NCBI GenBank assembly: GCA_016873845.1
Contig: VGVX01000009.1
Coordinates: 1 to 54,113, forward strand
Length of the DNA: 54,113 bases
Source: Ignavibacteria bacterium
GTDB lineage: Bacteria > Bacteroidota > Ignavibacteria > Ch128b
Direction of reading: 5' to 3'
Shown piece after piece: positions 17,031 to 25,263 of the stretch. Positions within the stretch are counted from its first letter, which is position 1. Each line of letters opens with the position of its first letter. The notes below the pieces were generated by a model. It ran no database searches. It saw nothing but the letters and a program-made list of their open reading frames with translations, and was not told the origin of the DNA. The position numbers and the translations under genes are program-made.

Positions 17031-17923
17031 TCGATAGACAATATTTTCTCAATTCACCTAAACCTCTGCTCCTTGATGGTCCAATGGGTTCTCGACTTAT
17101 TGAATACGGGCAGCAGCTTAATACCCCGATCTGGTCAGCAGAAATATTAATGAAAAATCCTGGGCTGATTCAATCAATTCATACAGAATATATAGACTCA
17201 GGTGCTGACATAATTCGTACAAACACATTTCGTACAAACCCGTATGCGTGTGATCAATACCGATCAAAAATTGATTACAAACATCTTGTGAAAATTGCAG
17301 TAGAAGCTGCTAAGAACGCATTGACTAATTCTAATAAAGTGAATTTACTCGTTGCGGGTTCAAATGCGCCGGCAAGTGACTGCTATTCAAAGAACCAGCA
17401 GTTAAGTTCGGAAGAACTATACAATAACCACATTAAGCATATATCAACTTTATACGAAACTGGAGTTGATTTCATACTCAATGAAACTTTTGGCGATCAT
17501 TTTGAATTGGAAATTGCAGCAAAGATCTGCTATGAGCTAAAAATTCCATTTGCAGCAAGTCTGCTTATCAATAATGAGAATGAGACATATCATGGACAAA
17601 ATTTAAAAAGTGCGTTACAAAATTTACTAATGTATGACCCGATCTTTGTTTCACTGAATTGCTGCCACCCAGATTCTTTAATAAATGCACTCCCAATGCT
17701 GGCTGATTCTAATCCGTTTGGAGTCTATCCTAACCTTGGAACAGTTGACTCATTTACTAAAAATTTTTTAGTTCGAGATTTTACAGAATCAGATTTGACT
17801 GACTTTACAAATTCTGTTATAAATTCAGGGGCAAGTGTTATTGGCGTCTGTTGCGGCGGTAATTCGGATGACGTTAGATTAATGCGAAGATTAATTGATG
17901 CGAGGAGAGATGAAATTCATTAG
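17027..17923 (+). CDS. Homocysteine S-methyltransferase family protein
   Basis: 298 residues, starting at TTG overlapping the GT9 stop by 4 nt. The N-terminus 'LLLDGPMGSRLIEYG' is the standard opening of the betaine/cobalamin-type homocysteine methyltransferase domain. The three zinc-binding cysteines can be placed: one in 'FVSLNCCHPDSL' and a pair in 'VIGVCCGGNSDDVR'. 'GADIIRTNTFRTNP' and 'DFILNETFGDHFE' are further family motifs. It would transfer a methyl group from a donor such as S-methylmethionine or betaine to homocysteine to give methionine. There is no cobalamin domain. Its place among envelope glycosyltransferases is unexplained. A TTG start without a clear ribosome site makes the exact start less sure. 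Confidence 0.88.
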   Translation: MIDRQYFLNSPKPLLLDGPMGSRLIEYGQQLNTPIWSAEILMKNPGLIQSIHTEYIDSGADIIRTNTFRTNPYACDQYRSKIDYKHLVKIAVEAAKNALTNSNKVNLLVAGSNAPASDCYSKNQQLSSEELYNNHIKHISTLYETGVDFILNETFGDHFELEIAAKICYELKIPFAASLLINNENETYHGQNLKSALQNLLMYDPIFVSLNCCHPDSLINALPMLADSNPFGVYPNLGTVDSFTKNFLVRDFTESDLTDFTNSVINSGASVIGVCCGGNSDDVRLMRRLIDARRDEIH

Positions 17924-18722
17924 TCTAGCAAAAATTAATATTGGACTGAATATAATCTCAAAACGAAGTGATGGGTATCATAACCTTGAAACGATTTTCT
18001 ACCCCATAAATCTTTTTGATGATCTTGAATTCATTGAGAGTGACAAATTCTCAATTGATTGTACCGATCCAAGCATCCCAACTGACAGTTCAAATTTAAT
18101 TTGGAAAGCTAAAGATCTTATTCAAGAAAAAAGTTCGGAAGAAATAAATGTAAGAGTTAAACTACTGAAACGGATTCCATCATTTGCCGGATTAGGCGGC
18201 GGAAGCTCAAACGCTGCAATTACTTTGAAAGCGCTAAAACAAATTTACAACATTGATTTGACTAAGGATGAATTGCAGTCAATCGCGGTTAGAATTGGTG
18301 CAGATGTCCCCTTCTTTCTCGAAAACAAGCCTTGTTTTGCTCAAGGCAGAGGAGAAATATTGTTACCCCTAAATGATTTTCAAGTTGATGGAAAAATCGT
18401 TGTAGTGTTTCCAAAAGTTAATGTCTCTACTGCTTGGGCATATAGTGAAATTACTCCTAAGCATCCATATTTTAGCATAGCATCAATAAAAACTTTTTCG
18501 GATTTCTTGGAGAACACAAATAAGATAGAAAACGATTTTGAACATCCTGTATTCTTTAAATATCCAGAAATTGGCGAAATCAAAAACTACCTAATAAAAA
18601 TGGGTTCAATATATTCATCACTCACTGGCAGCGGTTCTGCAGTTTATGGGATATTCCCTTTCGATGTGGAATTAACGCAAATCAAATCTTACTTATCAAA
18701 TTATGAGGTTTTCGAATGTTAA
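17910..18722 (+). CDS. ispE: 4-diphosphocytidyl-2-C-methyl-D-erythritol kinase
   Basis: 270 residues from ATG at 17910 ('MKFISLAKINIGLNI'); TTG and ATG codons at 17895 and 17898 are possible but add non-conserved residues. It is a GHMP kinase, and the ATP-binding 'PSFAGLGGGSSNAAITLKAL' is intact, as are 'GADVPFFL' and the C-terminal 'SSLTGSGSAVYGIF'. It phosphorylates CDP-methylerythritol with ATP in the non-mevalonate isoprenoid pathway. It overlaps the methyltransferase gene by 14 nt and the next gene by 7 nt, so translation is coupled. Confidence 0.95.
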   Translation: MKFISLAKINIGLNIISKRSDGYHNLETIFYPINLFDDLEFIESDKFSIDCTDPSIPTDSSNLIWKAKDLIQEKSSEEINVRVKLLKRIPSFAGLGGGSSNAAITLKALKQIYNIDLTKDELQSIAVRIGADVPFFLENKPCFAQGRGEILLPLNDFQVDGKIVVVFPKVNVSTAWAYSEITPKHPYFSIASIKTFSDFLENTNKIENDFEHPVFFKYPEIGEIKNYLIKMGSIYSSLTGSGSAVYGIFPFDVELTQIKSYLSNYEVFEC

Positions 18723-19324
18723 AAAATATTTTTCTTCTTTTTGCTCTAATCTTTATAGCTTTCTTTAATTCATGCAGTCATTTCAAGCTTCTTAGTTGGG
18801 ATGAATTAAATATCATTCCCAGGTCAGCTTGGAATGCAAGTGAACCTCATGAGTATAAATCCCACATGATTAATCGAATTACAATCCACCATGAAGGTAC
18901 ATTCTTTCATCAAGACAGTTCTGCATTGCGTCATGTGAAAAATGTTCAAACCTGGGGAATGGGACCAGACAGAAATTGGATCGATGTTCCTTACCATTAT
19001 TTGATCGACGGAAAAGGAAATATCATAGAAGGAAGAAATCCATTAACTGTCGGTGAAACAAATACCTCATACGATCCTACTGGACATGTTTTAATTTCGG
19101 TAATTGGACAGTATCATAAAAGGCAAATTCTTAGAGAGGAACAGTTGAATTCAATTGTTCAGCTTGCAGCTAATTTATGTTTGAAGTATAACCTGTCGCC
19201 GGATTCAATTAAGGGTCATAGAGATTTCTGTAAACCTGGTGAAACAAGCTGCCCGGGCGATGATATTTATCAATACATTGATGATGGAACGATTAGAAAC
19301 CGCGTGAAAAAATTAGTTAAATAA
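18716..19324 (+). CDS. N-acetylmuramoyl-L-alanine amidase (Amidase_2/PGRP fold), lipoprotein
   Basis: 202 residues. The start is a lipoprotein signal, with the lipobox-like 'FFNSC' at residues 16-20 and acylation expected at Cys20. The amidase domain covers the rest. Zinc ligands are visible: the first His in 'ITIHHEGTFF', the second in 'KGHRDFCKPG' and the Cys in 'ETSCPGDDI'. It would cleave the bond between N-acetylmuramic acid and L-alanine in peptidoglycan, anchored to a membrane and facing the periplasm. It is the last gene of the rightward run with ispE, and overlaps it by 7 nt. The convergent S66 gene ends 22 nt away. No clear terminator hairpin is seen between them. Confidence 0.9.
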   Translation: MLKNIFLLFALIFIAFFNSCSHFKLLSWDELNIIPRSAWNASEPHEYKSHMINRITIHHEGTFFHQDSSALRHVKNVQTWGMGPDRNWIDVPYHYLIDGKGNIIEGRNPLTVGETNTSYDPTGHVLISVIGQYHKRQILREEQLNSIVQLAANLCLKYNLSPDSIKGHRDFCKPGETSCPGDDIYQYIDDGTIRNRVKKLVK

Positions 19325-19345
19325 TATTTGAATTCTTAATCTGGA

Positions 19346-20287
19346 TTATCTCACGCATCCTTCTAAAATCTCAAACTCTCCTTTTGTTGCATTGATGCGC
19401 GCTCTTACTCCTAGGGGGATTGTATTTTTCGATTTGACATGTCCATAAATCACATTGTAAATAATCGGTTTCTTCACCGACGAAAAATATTCGTATACAA
19501 CGTCATTAATCGACAAAGATTTTTTTGATGGGTCTGTTTCTTCGCAATCGGTGAAATTGCACAATATCATTCCGGACATTTTGTCAAATATCTTTGCTAG
19601 CTTCATTTGGCTAAAGTATCTATCTACCCTGTAAGGTTTTTCATCAACATCTTCCAGAAAAAGAATTGATTTATCAAACTTAGGTAAATATGGCGTGCCC
19701 AATAGACTCCCAATTAAAGAAAGATTGCCACCAATCAATCTTCCATTGGCAATTCCTTTTGTAAGAGTCGAAATTTTTTCTTCATTCGGATTTTTTACTT
19801 TACCGATTTTTTTGTTAGAGGTAACCATTCTCCAAAAGTTATCTTCAGTAAAAGGATCTATCTCATTAGCAAAATCGACAGCAGCCATTGGTCCCGAAAA
19901 AGTTATTAGCCCAGTTTTTACATAAATCGCCAGCTGCAGAGCTGTAATGTCACTGTATCCGACAAATATCTTAGGATTCCGTCTAATTAAATTAAAATTT
20001 ATTTTATCAAGCAGGCGAATTGTACCATATCCACCGCGAATTGAAATTATCGCCTTTACATTTTTATCACTGAACATATCATGAATATCTGATAATCTTT
20101 CTTCGTCCAGACCGCCAAGATATCCATATTGCTTACCGACATTTTTCCCGAGCTTCACCCTATAGCCGAGCCCTTCTAAATATTTTATTGAATCTTGAAT
20201 TTTTGTGAGAAGGTCGGGAGTGGAAGCAGGGGTTATTAGTCCAATTACTTCGCCTTTATTCAGTTTTGCTGGTTTGATCGCTTGCAT
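19346..20287 (-). CDS. S66-family peptidase (LD-carboxypeptidase / MccF-like)
   Basis: 313 residues from ATG at 20287, chosen because GGAGAG (20292-20297) lies 4 nt before it; a TTG at 20299 would overlap that site. The start 'PAKLNKGEVIGLITPASTP' is typical. The triad of the family can be placed: Ser in 'FVGYSDITALQLA', Glu in 'LFLEDVDEKPYR' and His in 'VIYGHVKSKNTIPLG'. S66 enzymes remove D-Ala from murein tetrapeptides (LdcA) or open acyl-sulfamoyl-peptide antibiotics (MccF). It follows the outer-membrane protein gene by only 25 nt on the same strand. It is thus probably the last gene of the PqqD/ATP-grasp operon. Confidence 0.9.
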   Translation of the reverse strand: MQAIKPAKLNKGEVIGLITPASTPDLLTKIQDSIKYLEGLGYRVKLGKNVGKQYGYLGGLDEERLSDIHDMFSDKNVKAIISIRGGYGTIRLLDKINFNLIRRNPKIFVGYSDITALQLAIYVKTGLITFSGPMAAVDFANEIDPFTEDNFWRMVTSNKKIGKVKNPNEEKISTLTKGIANGRLIGGNLSLIGSLLGTPYLPKFDKSILFLEDVDEKPYRVDRYFSQMKLAKIFDKMSGMILCNFTDCEETDPSKKSLSINDVVYEYFSSVKKPIIYNVIYGHVKSKNTIPLGVRARINATKGEFEILEGCVR

Positions 20288-20291
20288 AAAT

Positions 20292-20297
20292 CTCTCC
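20292..20297 (-). promoter_or_regulatory. Strong Shine-Dalgarno site (GGAGAG) of the S66 gene
   Basis: GGAGAG with 4 nt to the ATG at 20287. It fixes the start of the S66 gene and gives it independent ribosome loading although the gap to the gene before is only 25 nt. Confidence 0.65.
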
Positions 20298-20312
20298 AAA
20301 TATTTTTAGATT

Positions 20313-21128
20313 TTATAAATCTATATTTAATTTTAATCCCCCAATTAGATAATCAATCTTGTATGATTCGAACTGAGTGTGTTGAAATGCACTTACAATA
20401 GTCAATTTTGAAAATAAATTATACTCCAACTGAATTCCGACTAAAATTTTTTGAGTATAAATTTGATTAAATAAAATTAATAAATCGGGATCCACAAATA
20501 GAGTTCTCTTCCCATACATTAAATTACTTTTGATCAACAAATCAGAAGAGGGCTGATAATTAAACTTTGCTGCAACTGAAAATAAAGATCGATTATCATT
20601 TGAAAAAGATGCTGTGGTTCTTAATCCCATAAAAATTTTATAATGCGGAATAAATTCAAATCGAAGATTTGCTTGATGCGAATTTACATTCGGCTGCCCC
20701 TGTTGTGTGAAATATGTGTAACCAATTCCATAGTAGTAAGGATAATCTCCTTTTACAATATCAAGATTCACTGCGGATGAGTTATCCGTGTAACTGTAAT
20801 TTGTTACACCCTCGGTGTAGTCACCATTTATTTTAAAATAATTTAACTTCAGATAATAACTCGATATGTTATACACAATTCCAGCGATTATATTTTTTTG
20901 GTGATACTTCCAATCTTTGCTGGTGATGTTCAAGTTATCACATGCTAATATTATATGATCGATATTATTCCACGTTCCGCTGACATAACTAGCAAATGAA
21001 TTAGAATGATCCTCGTTCGTATAATTGCCCCTTGTATAATAAACAGATGGTTTAAGAGTAAATGTTGATTGTGCGAAAACTTCTACAATGAGAATAATAA
21101 ATAGAAACAGAAATATTTTAATCGACAA
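20313..21128 (-). CDS. Outer-membrane beta-barrel-like exported protein
   Basis: 271 residues. 'MSIKIFLFLFIILIVEVFAQ' is a signal peptide with cleavage after the Ala-Gln region. The rest alternates polar and aromatic residues in about 9-12-residue strands ('NIIAGIVYNISSYYLKLNYF', 'YYYGIGYTYFTQQGQ') and ends 'YLIGGLKLNIDL', with a terminal hydrophobic residue as in barrel proteins. The general look is like YaiO-type barrels that follow TPR proteins, but I cannot assign a family. It overlaps the TPR gene by 11 nt and is followed by the S66 gene. It may form the outer-membrane part of the operon's export or uptake route. Confidence 0.7.
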   Translation of the reverse strand: MSIKIFLFLFIILIVEVFAQSTFTLKPSVYYTRGNYTNEDHSNSFASYVSGTWNNIDHIILACDNLNITSKDWKYHQKNIIAGIVYNISSYYLKLNYFKINGDYTEGVTNYSYTDNSSAVNLDIVKGDYPYYYGIGYTYFTQQGQPNVNSHQANLRFEFIPHYKIFMGLRTTASFSNDNRSLFSVAAKFNYQPSSDLLIKSNLMYGKRTLFVDPDLLILFNQIYTQKILVGIQLEYNLFSKLTIVSAFQHTQFESYKIDYLIGGLKLNIDL

Positions 21129-21762
21129 GCTTTAATCCTTCTGTTGCCGATTCATCGTTTTTACTAACCATCAAAACATATATGAATTTTTCTCTTGCTT
21201 CAGCTTTTCGATTTAAATAAAATAAATTCCAACCGTAGGAAAGATTCGCTTCATAATCACTTGGGAACAATCGATTCACTTTTGATAAATACTGATCTGC
21301 ATTTTTGTATTCTTTTCTATTCATCATTATCTGCCCGAGGCGCAGGTTTGCGGTATAATTGTTTGGATCATGAGCAAGAATCTTTTCATAACTTTTGGCT
21401 ACGTCATTCCATTTTTCTTTTGCAGCAAGGGGCAATACAAGACCGAGATATGCTTCAACCGATTGGTGATTCCTTAATTCAACAGCTTTGGAGTAAAATT
21501 TGATTGACTCGTCATACTTTTTGGTAATGTAATATAAGTAACCCAATCTCAGATTCACCAGGTAATCATTTGAATGATTCAAATAAATGTTATTCAGTTC
21601 TTTGATTGCTTCGGTATAATTTCCTCTTTCAGCTTGAGTAATTGAATTATTAAAAGCATTGATCCGACTGTCTAACTCGCCGGAATATACCGCCGAAGCA
21701 ACTGCAATCACTGAAACCAAAATTGCCAGAATACCAACTAGATAAATTTTTTTCTTTTTCAT
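21118..21762 (-). CDS. TPR-repeat protein with N-terminal membrane anchor
   Basis: 214 residues from ATG at 21762, one base after the stop of the transporter-peptidase gene; an in-frame start at 21807 would lie inside that gene. A hydrophobic anchor ('KKKKIYLVGILAILVSVIAV', about residues 2-21) is followed by about five tetratricopeptide repeats, such as 'YLVNLRLGYLYYITKKYDES', 'AYLGLVLPLAAKEKWNDVAK' and 'NYTANLRLGQIMMNRKEYK'. TPR repeats make protein-protein contacts. The protein should face the periplasm and could link the inner-membrane transporter fusion to the outer-membrane protein encoded next (11-nt overlap). Confidence 0.85.
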   Translation of the reverse strand: MKKKKIYLVGILAILVSVIAVASAVYSGELDSRINAFNNSITQAERGNYTEAIKELNNIYLNHSNDYLVNLRLGYLYYITKKYDESIKFYSKAVELRNHQSVEAYLGLVLPLAAKEKWNDVAKSYEKILAHDPNNYTANLRLGQIMMNRKEYKNADQYLSKVNRLFPSDYEANLSYGWNLFYLNRKAEAREKFIYVLMVSKNDESATEGLKLVD

Positions 21763-21763
21763 G

Positions 21764-23908
21764 TTATTTTCCGTCCAAAAGTTCTGCATAAAATTGTTCA
21801 TGATCATTTTCTGTTAACAAGACGCTGTGAAGTCTACCGCTTCTCGCAACATTAAGTTCATAAAATTTTGTTGAAGTTAAAAAATTAAAAATTCCCTTTC
21901 CATAAAGAGAGATTTTATTCGATATTTTGTGTGAGATTTCCTCATTATCAGATGTCTCGACCATGCTAAATTCGCCTTTTGCCCTGAAAGGATTAAATAA
22001 TAAAATGAGAAAGTCACTTAAAATCCTTAGCGGATAGCTGGCTGTTAAAAATAATGGGAATGAGTCTTCCCAGCGTAAATTTTCCTGCGAAGAAAAGGGA
22101 ACTTGCGTCGAAGCAAGATAAAAATGATACAGCACAGTATTTTTCTTGCCCACATAGCTTGTGAAATAAAACACTTCTCCGTCATTGTAAAATGTCGCAG
22201 TGGCAGTTCCTGAAGTTTCTATATACAGAGTATTGGTAAAATCGAGTTTAACTTCCCACTCCTCGTAATGTTCTTTACCGGCTTTATTGAACTTGAATTT
22301 TAGTTTATCACCGAGCTTCAGATTGAATGCATCTTTCAAAGTTTTGTTTATGTCAAGATTCTGAATTAAATCACCTTGATTTGGAAATTCAGCACTCTTC
22401 AATATGAATCCATTTTCTTTGCGAAGCAGATAATGACCAAAAGGAAATTTAAATGTGTTCGCTCCAATTTTTTCACTCATTTGAAATTGGAAATGAATGT
22501 GCGGCTCAGGAGAACGCCCACTATTCCCGCACGCACCAATTACATCCCCACTTTCTATTTCATCTCCCACATTGACTTTGATTGACTTTCTCTTCAAGTG
22601 AGATATCGCACTAAATAAATTCATGCCATGATCAAGAACAACTGTATTTCCCCAATTCTTTTCTAAATTGAACTCACCTATATCATTGTCATCAATATCT
22701 TCAATTGTTTTAACAACTTTTCCCTTGAGCGGAGCTAAAACCGGTGAGCCATAACTGAAGTACTGCTTAAGTGAACGCCCATCTCCCCGAAACATTTTCA
22801 TTTTTTCATCAACAACAACGAAATCAAATGCATATCTCCAATTTTCTTTATGTGTATGCTCTCCATCTATTGCTTGTGTCACCATCCATTCACCATGAAA
22901 TGGAAGATCGACATTCACAAACTTGTATCTCTCGAATCTTGAGGCACGATTCTGATGATAATAATAATTTTCCTCCGGCGAGCCGGGCTTAAAATAAAGT
23001 AAAATTAAATCACCAAACTTTTCGCGGAATTTTAAACCATATACTAAAAGCAAAACAACCAAGTTAAAAGGAAGAACCAGAATCGGAACTTGAAGCGATG
23101 AAAATAAATTCGAAACGATCACTGTAAAAATAATTATGAATATTGTTCCGACTAACACACTTAATATTGATTTATTCGATGGGATAATTAAAGACCCACC
23201 GAGTGCAATCGCGGTGATAATTGAATTAAATAATATTGGACTAGTTAAATCATACACAAAATGCTGCGGCAGCATAGAGATGAAGAATAATCCAATAGAA
23301 AAACCGAGAATCGCGAGTGCTGCCATAATCCTTGAAAAGACCAACATTGCCACAAATATTATTATTCCAGAAAGTAAATCTGTTTGAAGCAGCAGCAATC
23401 CCAACGATTTAAAAAATAATTGAAAACTATCAGGTAAAAATGAGTAAAGTTCGGAATTGAAAGAGAAATCTATTCTTCCATTCAGCATTCCTAAATTTTG
23501 ATTAAAAATGAGGAAAAGAATAATTGAAAGAACAAATGGCAAGCTAAGTCCAGGCAAATTGAATCCGACGGCAAAATAATTTTCAATAGCTGTTGTCACA
23601 AAGAAAGTCACAACTAAAAAAATTACGAGCAGGATAAAGAAAGTGATCCCTATCTCATAAAAAAAAGTTAAAGCCGCACTAAAGAGTAGACCGTTAAAGC
23701 CAAAAAATCCGAGATTAATTTTCGATTTATCATATTGGAGTATGTAAGCGAATAAATTTGTGAATAGAACCGAGGCAACTATGATTAATCCGCTGATTGG
23801 CTTTACAAAAGTTGCCAATAAGATTAGAATCCCGAACCACTTTCTATTCGAAAAGAAAATTTGAGCATAACTATACAATGTTGAATCGATTACGAATTTT
23901 AAATTCAT
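21764..23908 (-). CDS. Urea transporter fused to an M23 (LytM) metallopeptidase
   Basis: 714 residues. Residues 1-300 form a urea-transporter (UT) channel with the internal duplication visible: 'GFFGFNGLLFSAAL' with 'LPGLSLPF' (118-125) in half one, 'LFNSIITAIALGG' with 'VPILVLPF' (274-281) in half two. These match the UT signature LPxxTxPF. Residues about 335-480 are an M23 peptidase: H353 and D362 in 'THKENWRYAFDF', 'NWGNTVVLDHG' and 'PHIHFQFQ' with H472, the zinc ligands of the SH(x8)D subgroup. About 230 further residues of unclear fold follow. It would let urea or a similar amide cross the inner membrane and cut peptidoglycan peptides outside. Its ATG overlaps the decarboxylase stop (ATGA). 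UT-M23 fusions are known in other Bacteroidota genomes as annotations; function untested as far as I know. Confidence 0.88.
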   Translation of the reverse strand: MNLKFVIDSTLYSYAQIFFSNRKWFGILILLATFVKPISGLIIVASVLFTNLFAYILQYDKSKINLGFFGFNGLLFSAALTFFYEIGITFFILLVIFLVVTFFVTTAIENYFAVGFNLPGLSLPFVLSIILFLIFNQNLGMLNGRIDFSFNSELYSFLPDSFQLFFKSLGLLLLQTDLLSGIIIFVAMLVFSRIMAALAILGFSIGLFFISMLPQHFVYDLTSPILFNSIITAIALGGSLIIPSNKSILSVLVGTIFIIIFTVIVSNLFSSLQVPILVLPFNLVVLLLVYGLKFREKFGDLILLYFKPGSPEENYYYHQNRASRFERYKFVNVDLPFHGEWMVTQAIDGEHTHKENWRYAFDFVVVDEKMKMFRGDGRSLKQYFSYGSPVLAPLKGKVVKTIEDIDDNDIGEFNLEKNWGNTVVLDHGMNLFSAISHLKRKSIKVNVGDEIESGDVIGACGNSGRSPEPHIHFQFQMSEKIGANTFKFPFGHYLLRKENGFILKSAEFPNQGDLIQNLDINKTLKDAFNLKLGDKLKFKFNKAGKEHYEEWEVKLDFTNTLYIETSGTATATFYNDGEVFYFTSYVGKKNTVLYHFYLASTQVPFSSQENLRWEDSFPLFLTASYPLRILSDFLILLFNPFRAKGEFSMVETSDNEEISHKISNKISLYGKGIFNFLTSTKFYELNVARSGRLHSVLLTENDHEQFYAELLDGK

Positions 23909-25263
23909 TTAATCTTCAAACTTTCAGGAACTCTTTCTAATTGAGTAATGTATTCAAGAGACTCGCCCTCTCGAATAATTTCAACATTTCCGGATTCCAT
24001 TATCATAACTACTTTTGGTCTTAGACTAATGAATTGCATCCATTGAGTCATATTGTAAGCACCAACATTCTGAATAACCAAAGCATCACCAACAGGAATT
24101 GGCGGCAGTTGAATACCATCACGTATCACATCGATATTCATACAAAGATTTCCGAAAACCACGGAATCTTCAGTATGCTCGCCATAAAACTTAGTCGGTA
24201 AAATGCGATGCTTGTACCAAAAACTTGTAAATAAAATATTAACACCTGCATCGAGAATAACTGCACGTCTTCCATTACTTAATCTTTTGTGAGCGATCAC
24301 TTTTGTAATTAAATAGCCAGATTCATCAACTAACGCTCTCCCGGTTTCCAAAATTAACATTGGAAGTTCAGAAGGTTTGAGATTGTGTTCAAAGATTCCG
24401 CTTGTGATAGCATCGGCATAATCTTCAAAGTTTGGTACAATCCCAGAAGCATCTAAATACTGTGCATGCAGTGTGTTCTTGGATGCAAATCCTCCCCCTA
24501 AATCGATGTATTCCAATGAATGATTAAGCTCATTTAGAATTTTCTTGTAAAGGAGAGTCATTTTTGAGGCAGCTATTCGATAAGCAGAAGTCGATAACAT
24601 ATATGTTCCGATGTGACAATGCAGTCCCACCAAATTTAAGTTTTTAGCGAGCATAATTCTTTTTATTGCATCTAGCGCTTCCCCGTTTTCATAACTGAAA
24701 CCAAATCTATCCCACTTTGGATAGATTCCGACATCCATATTTACTCGGATTGCGACTCTCGCAATTTTAGAGATTTTTTCAGAAACCTCAATAAGTGTGT
24801 AAAGTTCATCAAAATGATCAATATGGATGCTCGCACCATCTTGAATAGCTTTATTCAGTGCTTCTTTTGACTTATCAGGTCCATTGAAAATTATTTTATT
24901 ACCTGGTATACCGAGACGTTTTGCTTTATCATACTCAAATTCAGAAACAACTTCTGCCCAGGAACCCTCTTGATGAAAAATTGAGCAAACCGCATCTAAA
25001 TAATTTGTCTTATAAGACCAAGCGAATTGCACTTTTGGATATCTTGTTTTAAAAATTCTCAATGCATCTTTTTGTTGTTCTCTTAATTTTTTTTCTGAGA
25101 TAACAAATACCGGCGATCCAAACCTCGCAACAAATTCTTCAACAGCAATATCATCTATTTTTTCTATAAGAATTGCAATCGGTGCTTTACCGAATTTATT
25201 CATCATCCCAAGCTGCTGCCTGGTAATAATCGGGCGAACATATTTTTTCTTTTTAATTTCCAT
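23905..25263 (-). CDS. PLP-dependent decarboxylase, fold type III (DAP/ornithine decarboxylase-like)
   Basis: 452 residues. The alanine-racemase-like barrel holds the PLP Lys85 in 'FAWSYKTNYLD', H217 in 'GLHCHIGTYML', the phosphate loop 'YIDLGGGFAS' (D254) and E306 in 'ILETGRALVDESG'. The C-terminal barrel has the reactive Cys374 in 'FGNLCMNIDVIRDG' and Tyr403 in 'VGAYNMTQW'. Diaminopimelate and ornithine decarboxylases have C(E/D)S(G/A)D where this has CMNID, so the substrate is probably different. It decarboxylates an amino acid or a carboxy-terminal amino acid residue. It starts on the ATP-grasp stop (TAATG) and overlaps the transporter gene (ATGA). A simple lysine pathway role is unlikely from context. 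Confidence 0.88.
   Translation of the reverse strand: MEIKKKKYVRPIITRQQLGMMNKFGKAPIAILIEKIDDIAVEEFVARFGSPVFVISEKKLREQQKDALRIFKTRYPKVQFAWSYKTNYLDAVCSIFHQEGSWAEVVSEFEYDKAKRLGIPGNKIIFNGPDKSKEALNKAIQDGASIHIDHFDELYTLIEVSEKISKIARVAIRVNMDVGIYPKWDRFGFSYENGEALDAIKRIMLAKNLNLVGLHCHIGTYMLSTSAYRIAASKMTLLYKKILNELNHSLEYIDLGGGFASKNTLHAQYLDASGIVPNFEDYADAITSGIFEHNLKPSELPMLILETGRALVDESGYLITKVIAHKRLSNGRRAVILDAGVNILFTSFWYKHRILPTKFYGEHTEDSVVFGNLCMNIDVIRDGIQLPPIPVGDALVIQNVGAYNMTQWMQFISLRPKVVMIMESGNVEIIREGESLEYITQLERVPESLKIK

Noticed and set aside
17027-17923. SAM or cobalamin riboswitch before the methyltransferase
   Set aside because: The gene starts inside the previous one (4-nt overlap), leaving no untranslated leader for a riboswitch.
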